This document shows, in pieces, positions 1-9,007 of a stretch of 64,000 bases of DNA (within the stretch, counting starts at the first letter, position 1; each line of letters begins with the position of its first letter). Below the pieces are notes generated by a model, which did no database searches, was not told the origin of the DNA, and was given only the letters and a program-made list of their open reading frames with translations. The position numbers were made by a program, and so were the translations under genes. Origin of the DNA: Planctomycetota bacterium (GTDB lineage Bacteria > Planctomycetota > Planctomycetia > Gemmatales > Gemmataceae). Location: the NCBI GenBank assembly GCA_029777335.1, contig JAKOSN010000202.1, positions 37,698 through 101,697 of the forward strand, written 5' to 3'.

Positions 1-1
1 T

Positions 2-145
2 CTCTTCGAGGCGATCAAGTCCCGGCAGCAGTCGAACGGAAGCTGGATCAACAAGGGCGACATGACCTTTGGGGAGGGAGATCCAAACCTCGCCACTGCC
101 TTCGCTCTCCTCAGTCTGAGCTATTGTAAACCGGCGAAAAAGTGA
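2..145 (+). CDS. C-terminal end of a prenyltransferase/squalene-cyclase-fold protein (partial)
   Basis: The open frame enters from the left edge and ends at TGA 143-145, giving 47 residues. The piece has the pattern NGSWIN followed by DPNLATAFALLSLSY. This resembles the last helical repeat of the alpha/alpha-toroid prenyltransferase and squalene-oxidase family, where a Gly-Ser-Trp turn precedes a helix rich in Ala and Leu. The same fold occurs in the protein at 38208-39887, so the organism has several. Most of the gene lies outside the window, so the family call is moderate and no substrate can be named. Confidence 0.55.
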   Translation, partial: LFEAIKSRQQSNGSWINKGDMTFGEGDPNLATAFALLSLSYCKPAKK

Positions 146-243
146 TTTCCACCCGCGAGGTGTGTGCCGCGCAGCTCCAGGTACGCACCTCGCCCCATTG
201 TTTCAGGCCGAAATCCCCTCTCTATTTATTCTCCCGCACATAA

Positions 244-1344
244 TCAGAAGAGATTTTGCTGACGACCCGGTGTCACCAGCGCCCGTGCCAGCCGTCTTTG
301 CGGAGCACTGACGGGGAGATGAATCAGCTCTGCTGGTTTCAGCCAGCGCCCCTGCTGGTAGAACGGCGAGGCAAAGTCACCGGCCAGATATTCGGCGGCG
401 AAACAGACCAGGGTGATAGCATAGCGCGTCACCCCGTGACGCACCGTTAGCAGTTCTGCCCCCAGCTGGCCGTCAAGTCCCGTCAAGTGCTGTAGCACGC
501 GCAGCGCCGCCCGCTCGTGCGTTTCGTTCTCCTCAAGCGGAGCGTGCGGGAACTCCCACAACTGAGCCCAGCGCCCCTGAGGCGGGCGCTGCACAAGCAG
601 CACCTCTTCCCCACGCCGGAGAACAACCGCCGTCTCCTGGACCGCGATGCGGGCTGGCGCCGTGGGGCGATATGGGATAGTGTCCTGCAAATTCTCCTTG
701 CGCGCAAGACAGCGTGTTCGCAGGGGACATTCGGAACAACGTGGTGCGGTGGGAGTGCAGATCAGTGCCCCGAGTTCCATTAACGCCTGATTGAATTCTC
801 CGACGTCGGCGGTGGGGAGAATCTGCTCGGCGCGTTGCCAGAGCCAGCGGCGTAACGGTCCCTTTGTTGGATCTTCCTGGCGAGCGAACAGACGACAGAG
901 GACGCGCTGACTGTTGGCTTCGAGAATGGGTAAGCGCCGATCAAAGGCCTGGGAAAGAACGGCGTTCCGCGTGTAGCGACCAAGCCCGGGAAACCCCTGA
1001 AGGAGATCCGGATCGTCGGGAAAAACCCCTGCGTGGTCGGCCAGGAGTCGGCGAGCGCAGCGATGCAGATCGCGTGCGCGGCGATAGTAGCCCAGCCCCT
1101 CCCAGAGGCGGAGGACATCCGCTTCCTCGGCGGCTGCGAGGGCAGCAAGGGTGGGAAAGGCGGTGAGAAAGCGCTCGAAATAGGGAATGACGGTCGCGAC
1201 CTGGGTTTGCTGGAGCATGACCTCGCTCACCCAGATGCGATAAGGATCGCGGGACTGACGCCAGGGTAGATTGCGCTGGCTCTGGCGAAACCAGGTGAAC
1301 AGTTGCTGGTGCAACCACTTCAGCCAGCGCGCAGACAACTCCAA
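244..1344 (-). CDS. mutY: A/G-specific adenine DNA glycosylase MutY
   Basis: Removes adenine mispaired with 8-oxoguanine in base excision repair. The HhH-GPD domain covers about residues 10-215. The catalytic Glu is E41 in SEVMLQQTQV, and the helix-hairpin-helix is near residues 115-125 (GFPGLGRYT). A 4Fe-4S loop is formed by C196, C203, C206 and C212 with C-x6-C-x2-C-x5-C spacing. The C-terminal NUDIX-like 8-oxoG recognition domain follows from about residue 230. The 366 aa length is normal. The start codon is TTG. The Asp that in E. coli is D138 (LDGN) is Glu142 here (LEANS); this may be a lineage variant. No operon partner is evident. Confidence 0.93.
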   Translation of the reverse strand: MELSARWLKWLHQQLFTWFRQSQRNLPWRQSRDPYRIWVSEVMLQQTQVATVIPYFERFLTAFPTLAALAAAEEADVLRLWEGLGYYRRARDLHRCARRLLADHAGVFPDDPDLLQGFPGLGRYTRNAVLSQAFDRRLPILEANSQRVLCRLFARQEDPTKGPLRRWLWQRAEQILPTADVGEFNQALMELGALICTPTAPRCSECPLRTRCLARKENLQDTIPYRPTAPARIAVQETAVVLRRGEEVLLVQRPPQGRWAQLWEFPHAPLEENETHERAALRVLQHLTGLDGQLGAELLTVRHGVTRYAITLVCFAAEYLAGDFASPFYQQGRWLKPAELIHLPVSAPQRRLARALVTPGRQQNLF

Positions 1345-1369
1345 CTCAGTCCTCGCAAGAAAGGGCGAA

Positions 1370-2032
1370 TTAGCGGGGCCGCTTCATGTACTTTTCAAGA
1401 ATCGCCTTGGCGGCAGTCGAGGTGCTGGCCTGCGCCTGCTTTGCCTGAGACATCTTGTCCTTGGACGCCTCATGGTTGGTCGCGGTATCGCCTGTCCCAA
1501 GTTCAGGGGGAACCACGATATCCATGACGGTGCTCCCCTCGGGGATCTCGCCGCCCGCCCCGGGGGCGCGGGTGTCCTCGTCATCCTGCAAGGACAGCAA
1601 CATGGCAGCGATATCGTCGTCAGCCGTTTTGGCGGTCGGCGCGGCGGTTTGCTTGGCCGGGGCATCGATGCGGACTGTGGGCGGGGTTGGACTTCCTTCG
1701 GGGAGTGCCGGTTTGGGGGCCGTGGGGGCGGGACTGGCCTCAATCTTCACCGTAAAGTGGAGCGGTCCAACTTTGAGCGTATCGTTGTTCTTTATCTCAA
1801 CCTCGCCCTTGATTTGCTCCTCGTTAACAAAGGTGCCGTTCATGCTGTCGAAGTCACGCACAAACACTTTCCCGTTCTTCACCAGCAAGGCACAATGGCG
1901 TTTGCTGATGGCTGGGCTGGCGGGACGGAGTTGACATTGAGGATCGCGGCCGATCAAGAACTGGGTGAGAGTGATTGGGATGCTCTTGCCCTCCTGTTTA
2001 CCAGGAGTCAAGACGACCAGGTTTAACTTCAT
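1370..2032 (-). CDS. FHA-domain protein
   Basis: 220 aa. An N-terminal forkhead-associated domain (about residues 5-95) has the conserved GRD, S-x-R-H (SKRHC) and NGT (SMNGTFVN) elements that bind phosphothreonine. The rest (about 100-220) is low-complexity, rich in Pro, Ala and Thr, with a basic end, and shows no enzyme motif. It is probably a cytoplasmic adaptor that reads Ser/Thr kinase output; kinases lie elsewhere in the window at 22315 and 29609. The ATG start has GAGG seven bases upstream. It is transcribed away from the lipoprotein gene at 2217. Confidence 0.85.
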   Translation of the reverse strand: MKLNLVVLTPGKQEGKSIPITLTQFLIGRDPQCQLRPASPAISKRHCALLVKNGKVFVRDFDSMNGTFVNEEQIKGEVEIKNNDTLKVGPLHFTVKIEASPAPTAPKPALPEGSPTPPTVRIDAPAKQTAAPTAKTADDDIAAMLLSLQDDEDTRAPGAGGEIPEGSTVMDIVVPPELGTGDTATNHEASKDKMSQAKQAQASTSTAAKAILEKYMKRPR

Positions 2033-2216
2033 TGAACGACCTCGCTACCATGGTAGGACACAATCCATTGCTGTGTCGTGGCTCACAGGTCCCCAGGGTG
2101 AGTAGTTAGTCTCTGTTCCGGCCATACAATACCCTGGATTCAGGATTCCAGCCGTTGGGAGTGGCGAATCGACTCATTTTAAATGATAATAGAATTGTAC
2201 GGCAGGAGAAAAGAGC

Positions 2217-3749
2217 ATGCAACGAAAAAGCCAGGTATTCACAACACTCTTCCTTATTCTTCTTTCTCCCTGCTTTTCCGGCTGTAGTTCTTCTTCCCCT
2301 GTAGCCACGCCAGCTTCTCCGCCTTACCAGGGAGCCACCCTCACCATTGCCTGTCCCACCGAGGAAATCGCCACCCTTGTGAGCCAGTACGGCCAGGGGT
2401 GGGCCAGCCGGAACGGGGTCACGGTGACCACCCGGCGCTACGATCCCGCCCGGGGGCCGGAAACCGTCGCAGATGCCTCTCTCTGGGTTGTTCCCCCTGC
2501 CGAGATGCCCCGCTGGGCCGACGCGGGGCAACTCGCTCCGCTTCCCGACAGACTCACCAGCAAGGACGATTCCTATCGCTGGGCGATGCTCTTTCCCCTC
2601 TACACCGGACAACTTCTCGTCTGGGATGCCAAGCCGACGGCCCTACCTCTCCTTGGTGATGCCCCTCTCTGTTTGTACCGCAAGGATCTGTTCGAGAATC
2701 CGGAACACCAGGCGGCCTTCAAGGAACGATACAGACATCCCCTGCAACCTCCGGCAACCTGGCAGGACTGGAGCGAGATCGCTGCCTATTTTCACGAGCA
2801 TCGGCAGAAGGGGAAAGCGATTCCCTCCTTGCCTCCGCTCCCGAAGGAGGACGACGAGCTGGATCGCCTGTTCTTCAGCGTGGCTGCTCCTCTGGCCCGC
2901 CGAGCCATTCGCCAGGACCAGACCGCCCGCGCCGATCAGCAGAACGATCTCTTCTCCTTCCATTTTGACTGGTCCACCGGCGCTTCCCGCATCGCTCACC
3001 CCGGCTTCGTGCACGCCCTGACTCTGCTTCAGCAGATGCAGAAGTTCCGACCCGCCCAGAGCGAGGCAGATTCCTGGCGTGCCTTTCAGGAAGACCGGGC
3101 CGTTCTTTGCCTTGCCGATGCACGCCGCCTTTATTCCCTGCAACAAAACGACTCCGAGAAGCAGGGGAACCGTGCGCCCAGGGGAAAATCCCAGGTCCAT
3201 GATCGGGTTGGCGTGTGCAATGTGCCGGGGTCGCGCCTCTTTTATGATTACCAGTCCGACCAGGCCGTTCCGTCGGATCTGGGAGCGAATCGTGTCCCAT
3301 ATCGCGCTGCCACAGGGTGGTTGGGGGTGGTCCCACGCTGCAGCAAGGAACCGGAGGCCGCCTTTGCCTTGATGGAACAACTGAGCGGACCGGACCTTGG
3401 CCGCCAGATTGCCATCGAGCCGCGCTGGGGTGGGGGACTCTTCCGCAGCACCCTCCTGGACGAACGTTGGGAATCCTTTCAGCTCGATAACAAGCAAACG
3501 CTCGCTCTTCGGACCGCGTTTCAACGGCTCTATCAGGGCACACAGAATCCGGCCGTGCGACTGCGCACACCGAGTCAACAGGTATTTCGCGAGGTCTTGC
3601 TGCGCGAGGTTCGCTCCGCTCTGCTCGACGGCAAGGATGCTGCCCAGGCACTGCAGGCCGTCGATGCGCGCTGGCGTGACTTGATCAAGGAACGAACGCC
3701 GGCCCGGCATTTGCGCGATTATCGGCTCAGCCTGGGTCGGCTCCCCTGA
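2217..3749 (+). CDS. Extracellular solute-binding lipoprotein (ABC-type fold)
   Basis: 510 aa. The N-terminus has a hydrophobic segment followed by a lipobox with Cys23 (CFSGC), so the protein is probably lipid-anchored outside the inner membrane. The start of the mature part (GATLTIACPTEE) and the overall pattern match periplasmic sugar-type solute-binding proteins: an N-lobe strand, then a region with conserved Trp/Phe, and a segment near residue 360 (RAATGWLGVVPRCSKEPEAAFALMEQL) typical of the hinge-side helices. No permease or ATPase gene is adjacent, so the substrate and transporter are unknown, and a non-transport role is possible. Confidence 0.7.
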   Translation: MQRKSQVFTTLFLILLSPCFSGCSSSSPVATPASPPYQGATLTIACPTEEIATLVSQYGQGWASRNGVTVTTRRYDPARGPETVADASLWVVPPAEMPRWADAGQLAPLPDRLTSKDDSYRWAMLFPLYTGQLLVWDAKPTALPLLGDAPLCLYRKDLFENPEHQAAFKERYRHPLQPPATWQDWSEIAAYFHEHRQKGKAIPSLPPLPKEDDELDRLFFSVAAPLARRAIRQDQTARADQQNDLFSFHFDWSTGASRIAHPGFVHALTLLQQMQKFRPAQSEADSWRAFQEDRAVLCLADARRLYSLQQNDSEKQGNRAPRGKSQVHDRVGVCNVPGSRLFYDYQSDQAVPSDLGANRVPYRAATGWLGVVPRCSKEPEAAFALMEQLSGPDLGRQIAIEPRWGGGLFRSTLLDERWESFQLDNKQTLALRTAFQRLYQGTQNPAVRLRTPSQQVFREVLLREVRSALLDGKDAAQALQAVDARWRDLIKERTPARHLRDYRLSLGRLP

Positions 3750-3808
3750 GGCGGCGTCCCCCTCGTCTCCCCACGAGGATGCGGGCCCAACGACGGTCCG
3801 CGTCGCGG

Positions 3809-5020
3809 TCAACTGGTTTTCACATAGCGCTTGAACAACTCCGCCATCTTGCCTGCCTCGGTGGCGGCGTTGTGTTCCCGCGCTACTTTGTCTCGCCCCA
3901 CACGTCCCATCTCGGCCAGACGAGCGACGGGTGTGTTCAGGGCATCCAGCAAGGCTGACTTCAATCCCTCGATGGAGCCCGCCGGCACCACCCAGCCATT
4001 GACCCCTGTTTCCACCAGTTCGGGCACCCCGGCGATCGCCGTGCAGATCACCGGGCGTCCCAGCGCCAGCGATTCCATGAACACCACCGGGAGATTCTCG
4101 GCAAAGCTGGGCAGAACCATCGCGCGCGATTGCAGGATGAACTCCTTCACAGCGGTATTGCTCTGCCAGCCCACAAAGCGAACCATGTGTTCGATCTTGA
4201 GCGACTTCGCCAGTTCTTCGAGCATCTTGCGCAGGGGGCCATCGCCGACCAGGATCATCTCCACCGAACGCCCCTCGGCGGCCAGCAGTCCGATCGCCTG
4301 CAACAACCGGATCTGCCCCTTCGCCTCCACCAGTGCCCCCACGGCGACAAACCGATTGTTATCTGGCACCGGAGTGAGCGCCTCACCAAGGAAGATGGAA
4401 TCGACGCCACAATGGACCACATGAACCCGATCCCAGTAGTGGTGCGAACACCAGCGGAACACCTGGCAACGCCCATATTCGCTCACCGAGACAACAAAGG
4501 CCGCGTTCTCGTACTTTTCGCGTAACGAGAGCGCCTCGGGACGATCCCACTCTTCCGATCCGTGAATGGTCAGGCTGTAAGGCGGCCCTCCCAGACTGTG
4601 CTGCAGCAGAGCGACCACCGCCGGATTGGTGCCAAAATGAACGTGCAGATGCTGGGCACCCTGGGCCTGCAGGCGTTCAACCAGCACACACGCCTCGGCA
4701 AAATAGGCGAGATGACGCAACAGACCGCGATCCGACCGCCAACCCATGCGCACTGCTTGCCAGAAGCCCTTGCAGAAACGAAGCGGACTCCGAAAGATCG
4801 CCCGGGCCATCGCTCCGAGCAGCCCGCCGACCCCGCCATCGAGCAACACCGAGGTCTTGCGTTGCTCGTCCTGATCTCGGCTATCAACCACATCGGTAAA
4901 CGCCTGCCGAACCGAGAACCGAAGAACCTCGATGCCATGTCCCTCCACGCCGACGACTTCACGGCGAATGAAGGTGTGGCGAACGGCCGGGTATTGATTG
5001 GTCAGATAGGCGACCTTCAT
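3809..5020 (-). CDS. GT4-family glycosyltransferase
   Basis: 403 aa with a two-domain GT-B fold. The N-terminal acceptor domain starts MKVAYLTNQYPAVRHTFIRREV. The C-terminal donor domain has VGALVEAKGQIRLLQAIGLL, then the conserved EX7E-type segment in which PSFAENLPVVFMESLALGRPVI carries the two glutamates, followed by GVPELVETGVNGWVVP. This is typical of the WcaL/colanic-acid-type transferases in family GT4. Its start is only 10 bases downstream of the stop of the gene at 5031-6692, so the two are co-transcribed, and they probably build an extracellular or envelope glycan. The acceptor and sugar are unknown. Confidence 0.88.
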   Translation of the reverse strand: MKVAYLTNQYPAVRHTFIRREVVGVEGHGIEVLRFSVRQAFTDVVDSRDQDEQRKTSVLLDGGVGGLLGAMARAIFRSPLRFCKGFWQAVRMGWRSDRGLLRHLAYFAEACVLVERLQAQGAQHLHVHFGTNPAVVALLQHSLGGPPYSLTIHGSEEWDRPEALSLREKYENAAFVVSVSEYGRCQVFRWCSHHYWDRVHVVHCGVDSIFLGEALTPVPDNNRFVAVGALVEAKGQIRLLQAIGLLAAEGRSVEMILVGDGPLRKMLEELAKSLKIEHMVRFVGWQSNTAVKEFILQSRAMVLPSFAENLPVVFMESLALGRPVICTAIAGVPELVETGVNGWVVPAGSIEGLKSALLDALNTPVARLAEMGRVGRDKVAREHNAATEAGKMAELFKRYVKTS

Positions 5021-5030
5021 GGGGTGCCTC

Positions 5031-6692
5031 TCAGGGTTGGGGTGATGGCCCCGTAACTGGCGCGCCCGAGCGGCCGGTCAAGCGGGACAGTTTGTTCCAG
5101 ATCCGGCCGAACTTGCGCCGCAGGGCATGGCGACACGCATGGAGGTCGAACACCGTCCGTTTCCCATCGAGAACCGTCATCCCTCCCACACCGCACAGGG
5201 TGTGCACTCCCTCGGAGTAAGGGCCCTCGCTGGGGGGATCAAGCCAGCGCACCGGCTCTTCCTGGAACTCCGTCGGCGTGAGACGATCAATGCGCAGCAG
5301 AACCACGCGCCCGCCATAGGTGCGCGAACAGTCCTGGGCCGGCCGATAGAGCTTCCCCTGCCAGACAAAGGGCGGACCGGCCGGACGCGCAGAGCGAATG
5401 TCGGTCTTCACCGGGTTGCCAGGATGCGGCTCCCAGGGACCATGGAGAGCAGGGGCATGCCAGAGGCACAGGTTGACGTTGGGATCCCCGGTCTCCGTGG
5501 CAAGTGTGGCGAATAACCACCAGCGCCCCTCGTACTCGATGAGAGAGCTATCGACCGCTGGGACATCACGGAGCAGAACCCCCGCACGCTCCCAGCGCCC
5601 CGGTAACTCGACCGCGCGATAAAGAGCCACCTCGCGCGTCTCGGCGGATTCCGGCACCATGTAGAGCACGCCCTGATGGTCGATCAGGTAGGGATAGGAA
5701 AGGTGGGTCGGTGGATCGAGCACTGTCACCGGGGCGCCGAGCGGGTGCGCTCCTTTCAGTTCCACCCCCCAGATGCGACCCTTGTAAGACCGATAATCAA
5801 GATCCTCGAAGAAGAGAAAGAGACGACCTTCACGTTCCCAGACAAAGCAATCAGCGGCAAATCGTCCTCGGGGCGGATCGGGGAGCCATCGCACCGCTGG
5901 CTTGAAATCCGGCTCCAGGAAACGATGAATCGGCTGATCCACCACGCCGATGTTCCATTGTGCATCGAGGAAGAGCGTCTCCAGGGTATTCCGGAGCCAC
6001 CGGCCCGCCGTCCGGAGCAGCAGCAGGAGCGCTTGCCCATTGGTGGGAGTCAGGAAGGGGGTTGACGGGAGCTTCTGCGAACGGATCGGGTGGGGCCTGC
6101 GCTCTTCCTGAATGGCCCGACAGATGACTGCTGGCCAGGTAACACTCTCCTGACAGACCTGGTCTGCATTGCGCGACGGCGAATGAAAGAGCGTTGGCAG
6201 GGCTCCTTCGCGCAGAATCTCCCCGGTATCGCAACGATGGAGGAAGGCCGGCGTTATCACTTCCCCCCGAAAAACGCTCCACAGTCCGGGTGGCCCGTTG
6301 GGGCTGTCCCATGCCTGGTGGCGAAACGCCCAGGTGCCGTAAGGCGGCGCCGAGGCCAGCTCTGCTGGAATCACTCCGTTGCCACAATGCAGAAGAAAAT
6401 CCACCGGATTGGTGCGCAGTGAGGACAGCGCTCCCGCGAGGGGGATGCGCGGCACACCCGGAACCGCTTCGGCCAGGGAACACCACCGCCCCGAGCGCGG
6501 GCGATAAAGACATTGGCGCACCAATCGCCAGAGCAAGGATGCCGGCGGCGAGGGATCGAGTTCGGGAGCCTCGATAACAAGGGCGAGTTCAACCCCTCCT
6601 TGCGCTTGCAGGTGGTCCATGCAACGCGATTCCCAGGCTTCGAGGTGCGAGCGGGTAACGATCAGACCGTAACGCACAGGTCGCTGGGTCAT
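5031..6692 (-). CDS. Formyltransferase-like N-domain fused to a GINT1/GH43-like beta-propeller domain
   Basis: 553 aa. Residues 1-200 resemble a formyltransferase N-domain (RYGLIVTRSHLEAWESRCMD, then LLHCGNGVIP and GTWAFRH), but the usual Asn-His-Asp catalytic signature is not clear. Residues about 265-520 have repeated blades such as FAADCFVWEREGRLFLFFE, LSYPYLIDHQGVLYMVPES and VDSSLIEYEGRWWLFAT. These resemble the N-terminal propeller domain described for plant glucosamine inositol-phosphorylceramide transferases and related GH43-like proteins. It is co-transcribed with the GT4 gene downstream, suggesting a joint role in glycan assembly. The domain calls are recalled from family patterns and not tested by search. 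Confidence 0.55.
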   Translation of the reverse strand: MTQRPVRYGLIVTRSHLEAWESRCMDHLQAQGGVELALVIEAPELDPSPPASLLWRLVRQCLYRPRSGRWCSLAEAVPGVPRIPLAGALSSLRTNPVDFLLHCGNGVIPAELASAPPYGTWAFRHQAWDSPNGPPGLWSVFRGEVITPAFLHRCDTGEILREGALPTLFHSPSRNADQVCQESVTWPAVICRAIQEERRPHPIRSQKLPSTPFLTPTNGQALLLLLRTAGRWLRNTLETLFLDAQWNIGVVDQPIHRFLEPDFKPAVRWLPDPPRGRFAADCFVWEREGRLFLFFEDLDYRSYKGRIWGVELKGAHPLGAPVTVLDPPTHLSYPYLIDHQGVLYMVPESAETREVALYRAVELPGRWERAGVLLRDVPAVDSSLIEYEGRWWLFATLATETGDPNVNLCLWHAPALHGPWEPHPGNPVKTDIRSARPAGPPFVWQGKLYRPAQDCSRTYGGRVVLLRIDRLTPTEFQEEPVRWLDPPSEGPYSEGVHTLCGVGGMTVLDGKRTVFDLHACRHALRRKFGRIWNKLSRLTGRSGAPVTGPSPQP

Positions 6693-7004
6693 CGCTTCAT
6701 CCGACTGGAAGTTCCACCCGGTCGCGAGTCAGCCATGGCAGGAAGACCAGGCACGAGGATCATCATAGGAAGGCGCTCGTCCGTGACGAGACGGAGATGC
6801 AAAATCCCCCGGGCGCCTCCAGCCCAGGGAGCGCTTGCCCTTCTGGTCTCATCTCCCTCTCGGTGAAGAGGTTGTTACCAAATTGCTTTTTCTGCTGGCA
6901 TTTCCCTCTTCCCCTGATACAATCTTCTTCACTCAACTAGCCTGGATGGGCTATTCGACAAGATCTCCGATTCACCATCGCTGCTTCGAGGAAAGGAGTC
7001 CTCC
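6693..7004. promoter_or_regulatory. Divergent intergenic region with a candidate promoter for the 7005 gene
   Basis: 312 bases between the divergent genes at 6692 and 7005. A good extended -10 element, TGATACAAT (TACAAT at 6918-6923), lies on the plus strand. The matching -35 region (6895-6900) is weak. The gene at 7005 has AGGAG just before its start. No promoter for the minus-strand gene stands out, and no other gene is visible here. Confidence 0.35.
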
Positions 7005-7715
7005 ATGCCGAGCAAGCCAATTCCCGTTCGCATCGGTATCTACGGATCTGATAACACCGCTCAAAACCAGCGCCACGGTTGCGGACTGTGGATGGCCGGT
7101 TACGCCTCCTGCTTGACAGCCGCAGAGGCAGAATCGATCCCCATCACCAACGAGGCGGAAAACCCCTGGGACGAAGTTCTCGAAGGCGTTCATGGCGTGC
7201 TGCTGATTGGCAGCGACGATGCCACGCGCCTTTCGGTGGTCGAGGCGGAATCGCTGGCGCAGTGGTGCCGCGAACGCTCCATGCCGTTGCTGGGTGTCGA
7301 TCACGGGTTGCATCTGCTCAACGCCGCTTATGGCGGAACGATCTACCAGGATGTGGGGCGCGAGGTCCCGGAGGCCCTGCAGCACCGCCATCCGCCCGAA
7401 AAGGGGCTCCGTCACGCCATCAACGTGATTGAAGGAACCCGTCTGGCCGAGATCTACGGCGAAGGCGAGATCGTGGTGAATAGCGAACATCGCCGCGCTG
7501 TGCAGAAGATTGCTCGCGGTTTTCGCATGTGTGCTCATGCGCTCGACGGGGTGGTCGAGGCAATCGAAAGTGTGGACGAGGAATGGTTTGCCATGGGCGT
7601 GCAATGGCACCCGGCCTCCAGCACCGCTTCGGGGCTCGACATTCAACTCTTCCGCGGATTGATCCAGGCCGCCCGGCGGAGGCTGGAAGGCGTACCTGCC
7701 TGCCATGCGGCTTGA
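7005..7715 (+). CDS. Peptidase C26/gamma-glutamyl hydrolase-like protein, probably catalytically inactive
   Basis: 236 aa with the layout of class-I glutamine-amidotransferase-like C26 hydrolases (PuuD type): GVLLIGSDDA, MPLLGVDHGLHLLNAAYGGTIYQD, VVNSEHRRAV and GVQWHPASS. In active relatives the nucleophile sits in G-I-C-R-G and the triad ends in W-H-P-E. Here the Cys is Asp99 (GVDHG) and the Glu is Ala204 (WHPA), while His202 is kept. The rest of the fold motifs are intact and there is no frameshift, so the protein looks maintained but without the usual chemistry. No polyamine genes are adjacent. Confidence 0.82.
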   Translation: MPSKPIPVRIGIYGSDNTAQNQRHGCGLWMAGYASCLTAAEAESIPITNEAENPWDEVLEGVHGVLLIGSDDATRLSVVEAESLAQWCRERSMPLLGVDHGLHLLNAAYGGTIYQDVGREVPEALQHRHPPEKGLRHAINVIEGTRLAEIYGEGEIVVNSEHRRAVQKIARGFRMCAHALDGVVEAIESVDEEWFAMGVQWHPASSTASGLDIQLFRGLIQAARRRLEGVPACHAA

Positions 7716-7751
7716 AAGCCCGAAGCAAGGGGTGGCGATCTCTCAGGCTCG

Positions 7752-8996
7752 CTACCCCTCCTCGTCAGCGAGGAGCAAACTCGCTGGCGTGCGCATCTCC
7801 CGCAGCAAGACATTGGCGAAGACCGCGCCGATCGCCCCATCCACCACACGATGATCAAACGAGAGGGAGAGGTACACGATATCGGCCGGGCGAATATTCC
7901 CACGGTCATCGAAGACCGGACGCTTCACAATCTGCCCCAGCCCCAGGATTGCCACCTCTGGGTGATTGATCACCGGCGTGGAAATCAGCCCGCCAAGGTT
8001 GCCCACCGAGGTGATCGTGAAGGTGCTTCCTTTCAGATCCTCGCGCCGAGCCTTCCCCTGGCGGACTTCCTGACTCAACTGATCGATCGTTCGAGCGATC
8101 TCTCCGACGCTTTTGCGATCAGCTCCCCGGATGACTGGAACAACCAACCCCGTCGGGGTAGCGACTGCCACGCCAATGTCATAGCGATCGTGCAGGACGA
8201 TCTCCTGCGTTTCTTCATCCAGACTGGAGTTGACGAGCGGTACTTCCTTCAGCGCCTGCACGACCGCCTTCACCCAGAAAGCCAGGTACGTGAGTTTCAC
8301 TCCGCGCCGCGCAAAGCGTTCCTTGAGTCCCTCGCGCAGCCGCACCAGTTCGGTGACCTCGCATTCGTCGATGTACGAGTAATGGGGAATGGTGTGCTTG
8401 GAGTGCACCATGTGCTCGGCAACCAGCCGCCGCAGCCCAGCCATCTTGATGCGGGTTCCCGGGCGACCATACTCGGCGGACGGTTCAGAAGGCGCCCCCG
8501 TCGGCGGAGTAGTGAGTTGGACACGCGGGGTGAGATCTTCCAGGAGAATCCGTCCCTCAGGACCACTCCCCTGCACCGTGGCGAGGTCAATCCCCATCTT
8601 GCGAGCCAGATGGCGAACCGACGGCGCCGCGCGCACGGCCAGGGTGCTCACGCGCAGGGTGCTGCCATTTCCCGCGGAGGGTGTGCGCCCCGCGACAACG
8701 GCCGTCGTGGGAGCGCTGGGAGGGACAGAGGCGGCCGCGAGAGCTTTTGCGGTCCCCGCAGCGCTTCCCGTGGTGTAGGTGAGCATTACCGCGCCGATCT
8801 TCACCTTCTGCCCAGGCTCGGCGCGTAACTCGTCGATCACCCCGCTAAAAGGCGCAGGCACTTCCATCGTGGCCTTGTCGGTCATGATCTCGAAGAGTGG
8901 TTGGCCGCGTTTGACCGACTCTCCCGAGGCAACCAGCCAGCGCTGAAATTCCGCCTCGTACACTCCTTCGCCCAGTTCTGGCAGGGCAAATTCCAT
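7752..8996 (-). CDS. 2-oxoacid dehydrogenase complex E2 (dihydrolipoamide acyltransferase)
   Basis: 414 aa. Domains in order: a lipoyl domain (residues 1-75) with lipoyl-lysine in MTDKATMEV; an Ala/Pro/Thr-rich linker; a peripheral subunit-binding domain (about 125-160, SVRHLARKMGIDLATVQGSGPEGRI); and a catalytic acyltransferase domain with the terminal His-Asp motif SFDHRVVDGAIGA. It transfers acyl groups from lipoate to CoA. It is the third gene of an E1alpha-E1beta-E2 operon, starting 11 bases after the E1beta stop with GGAGA upstream. Pyruvate or branched-chain oxoacid are both possible substrates. No E3 (lipoamide dehydrogenase) is present in the window. Confidence 0.93.
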   Translation of the reverse strand: MEFALPELGEGVYEAEFQRWLVASGESVKRGQPLFEIMTDKATMEVPAPFSGVIDELRAEPGQKVKIGAVMLTYTTGSAAGTAKALAAASVPPSAPTTAVVAGRTPSAGNGSTLRVSTLAVRAAPSVRHLARKMGIDLATVQGSGPEGRILLEDLTPRVQLTTPPTGAPSEPSAEYGRPGTRIKMAGLRRLVAEHMVHSKHTIPHYSYIDECEVTELVRLREGLKERFARRGVKLTYLAFWVKAVVQALKEVPLVNSSLDEETQEIVLHDRYDIGVAVATPTGLVVPVIRGADRKSVGEIARTIDQLSQEVRQGKARREDLKGSTFTITSVGNLGGLISTPVINHPEVAILGLGQIVKRPVFDDRGNIRPADIVYLSLSFDHRVVDGAIGAVFANVLLREMRTPASLLLADEEG

Positions 8997-9007
8997 GGCT
9001 CGTCTCC

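Noticed and set aside
2643..3812. 389-aa frame opposite the solute-binding lipoprotein
   Set aside because: Antisense shadow of a clearly real gene; no recognisable motif or start signal.
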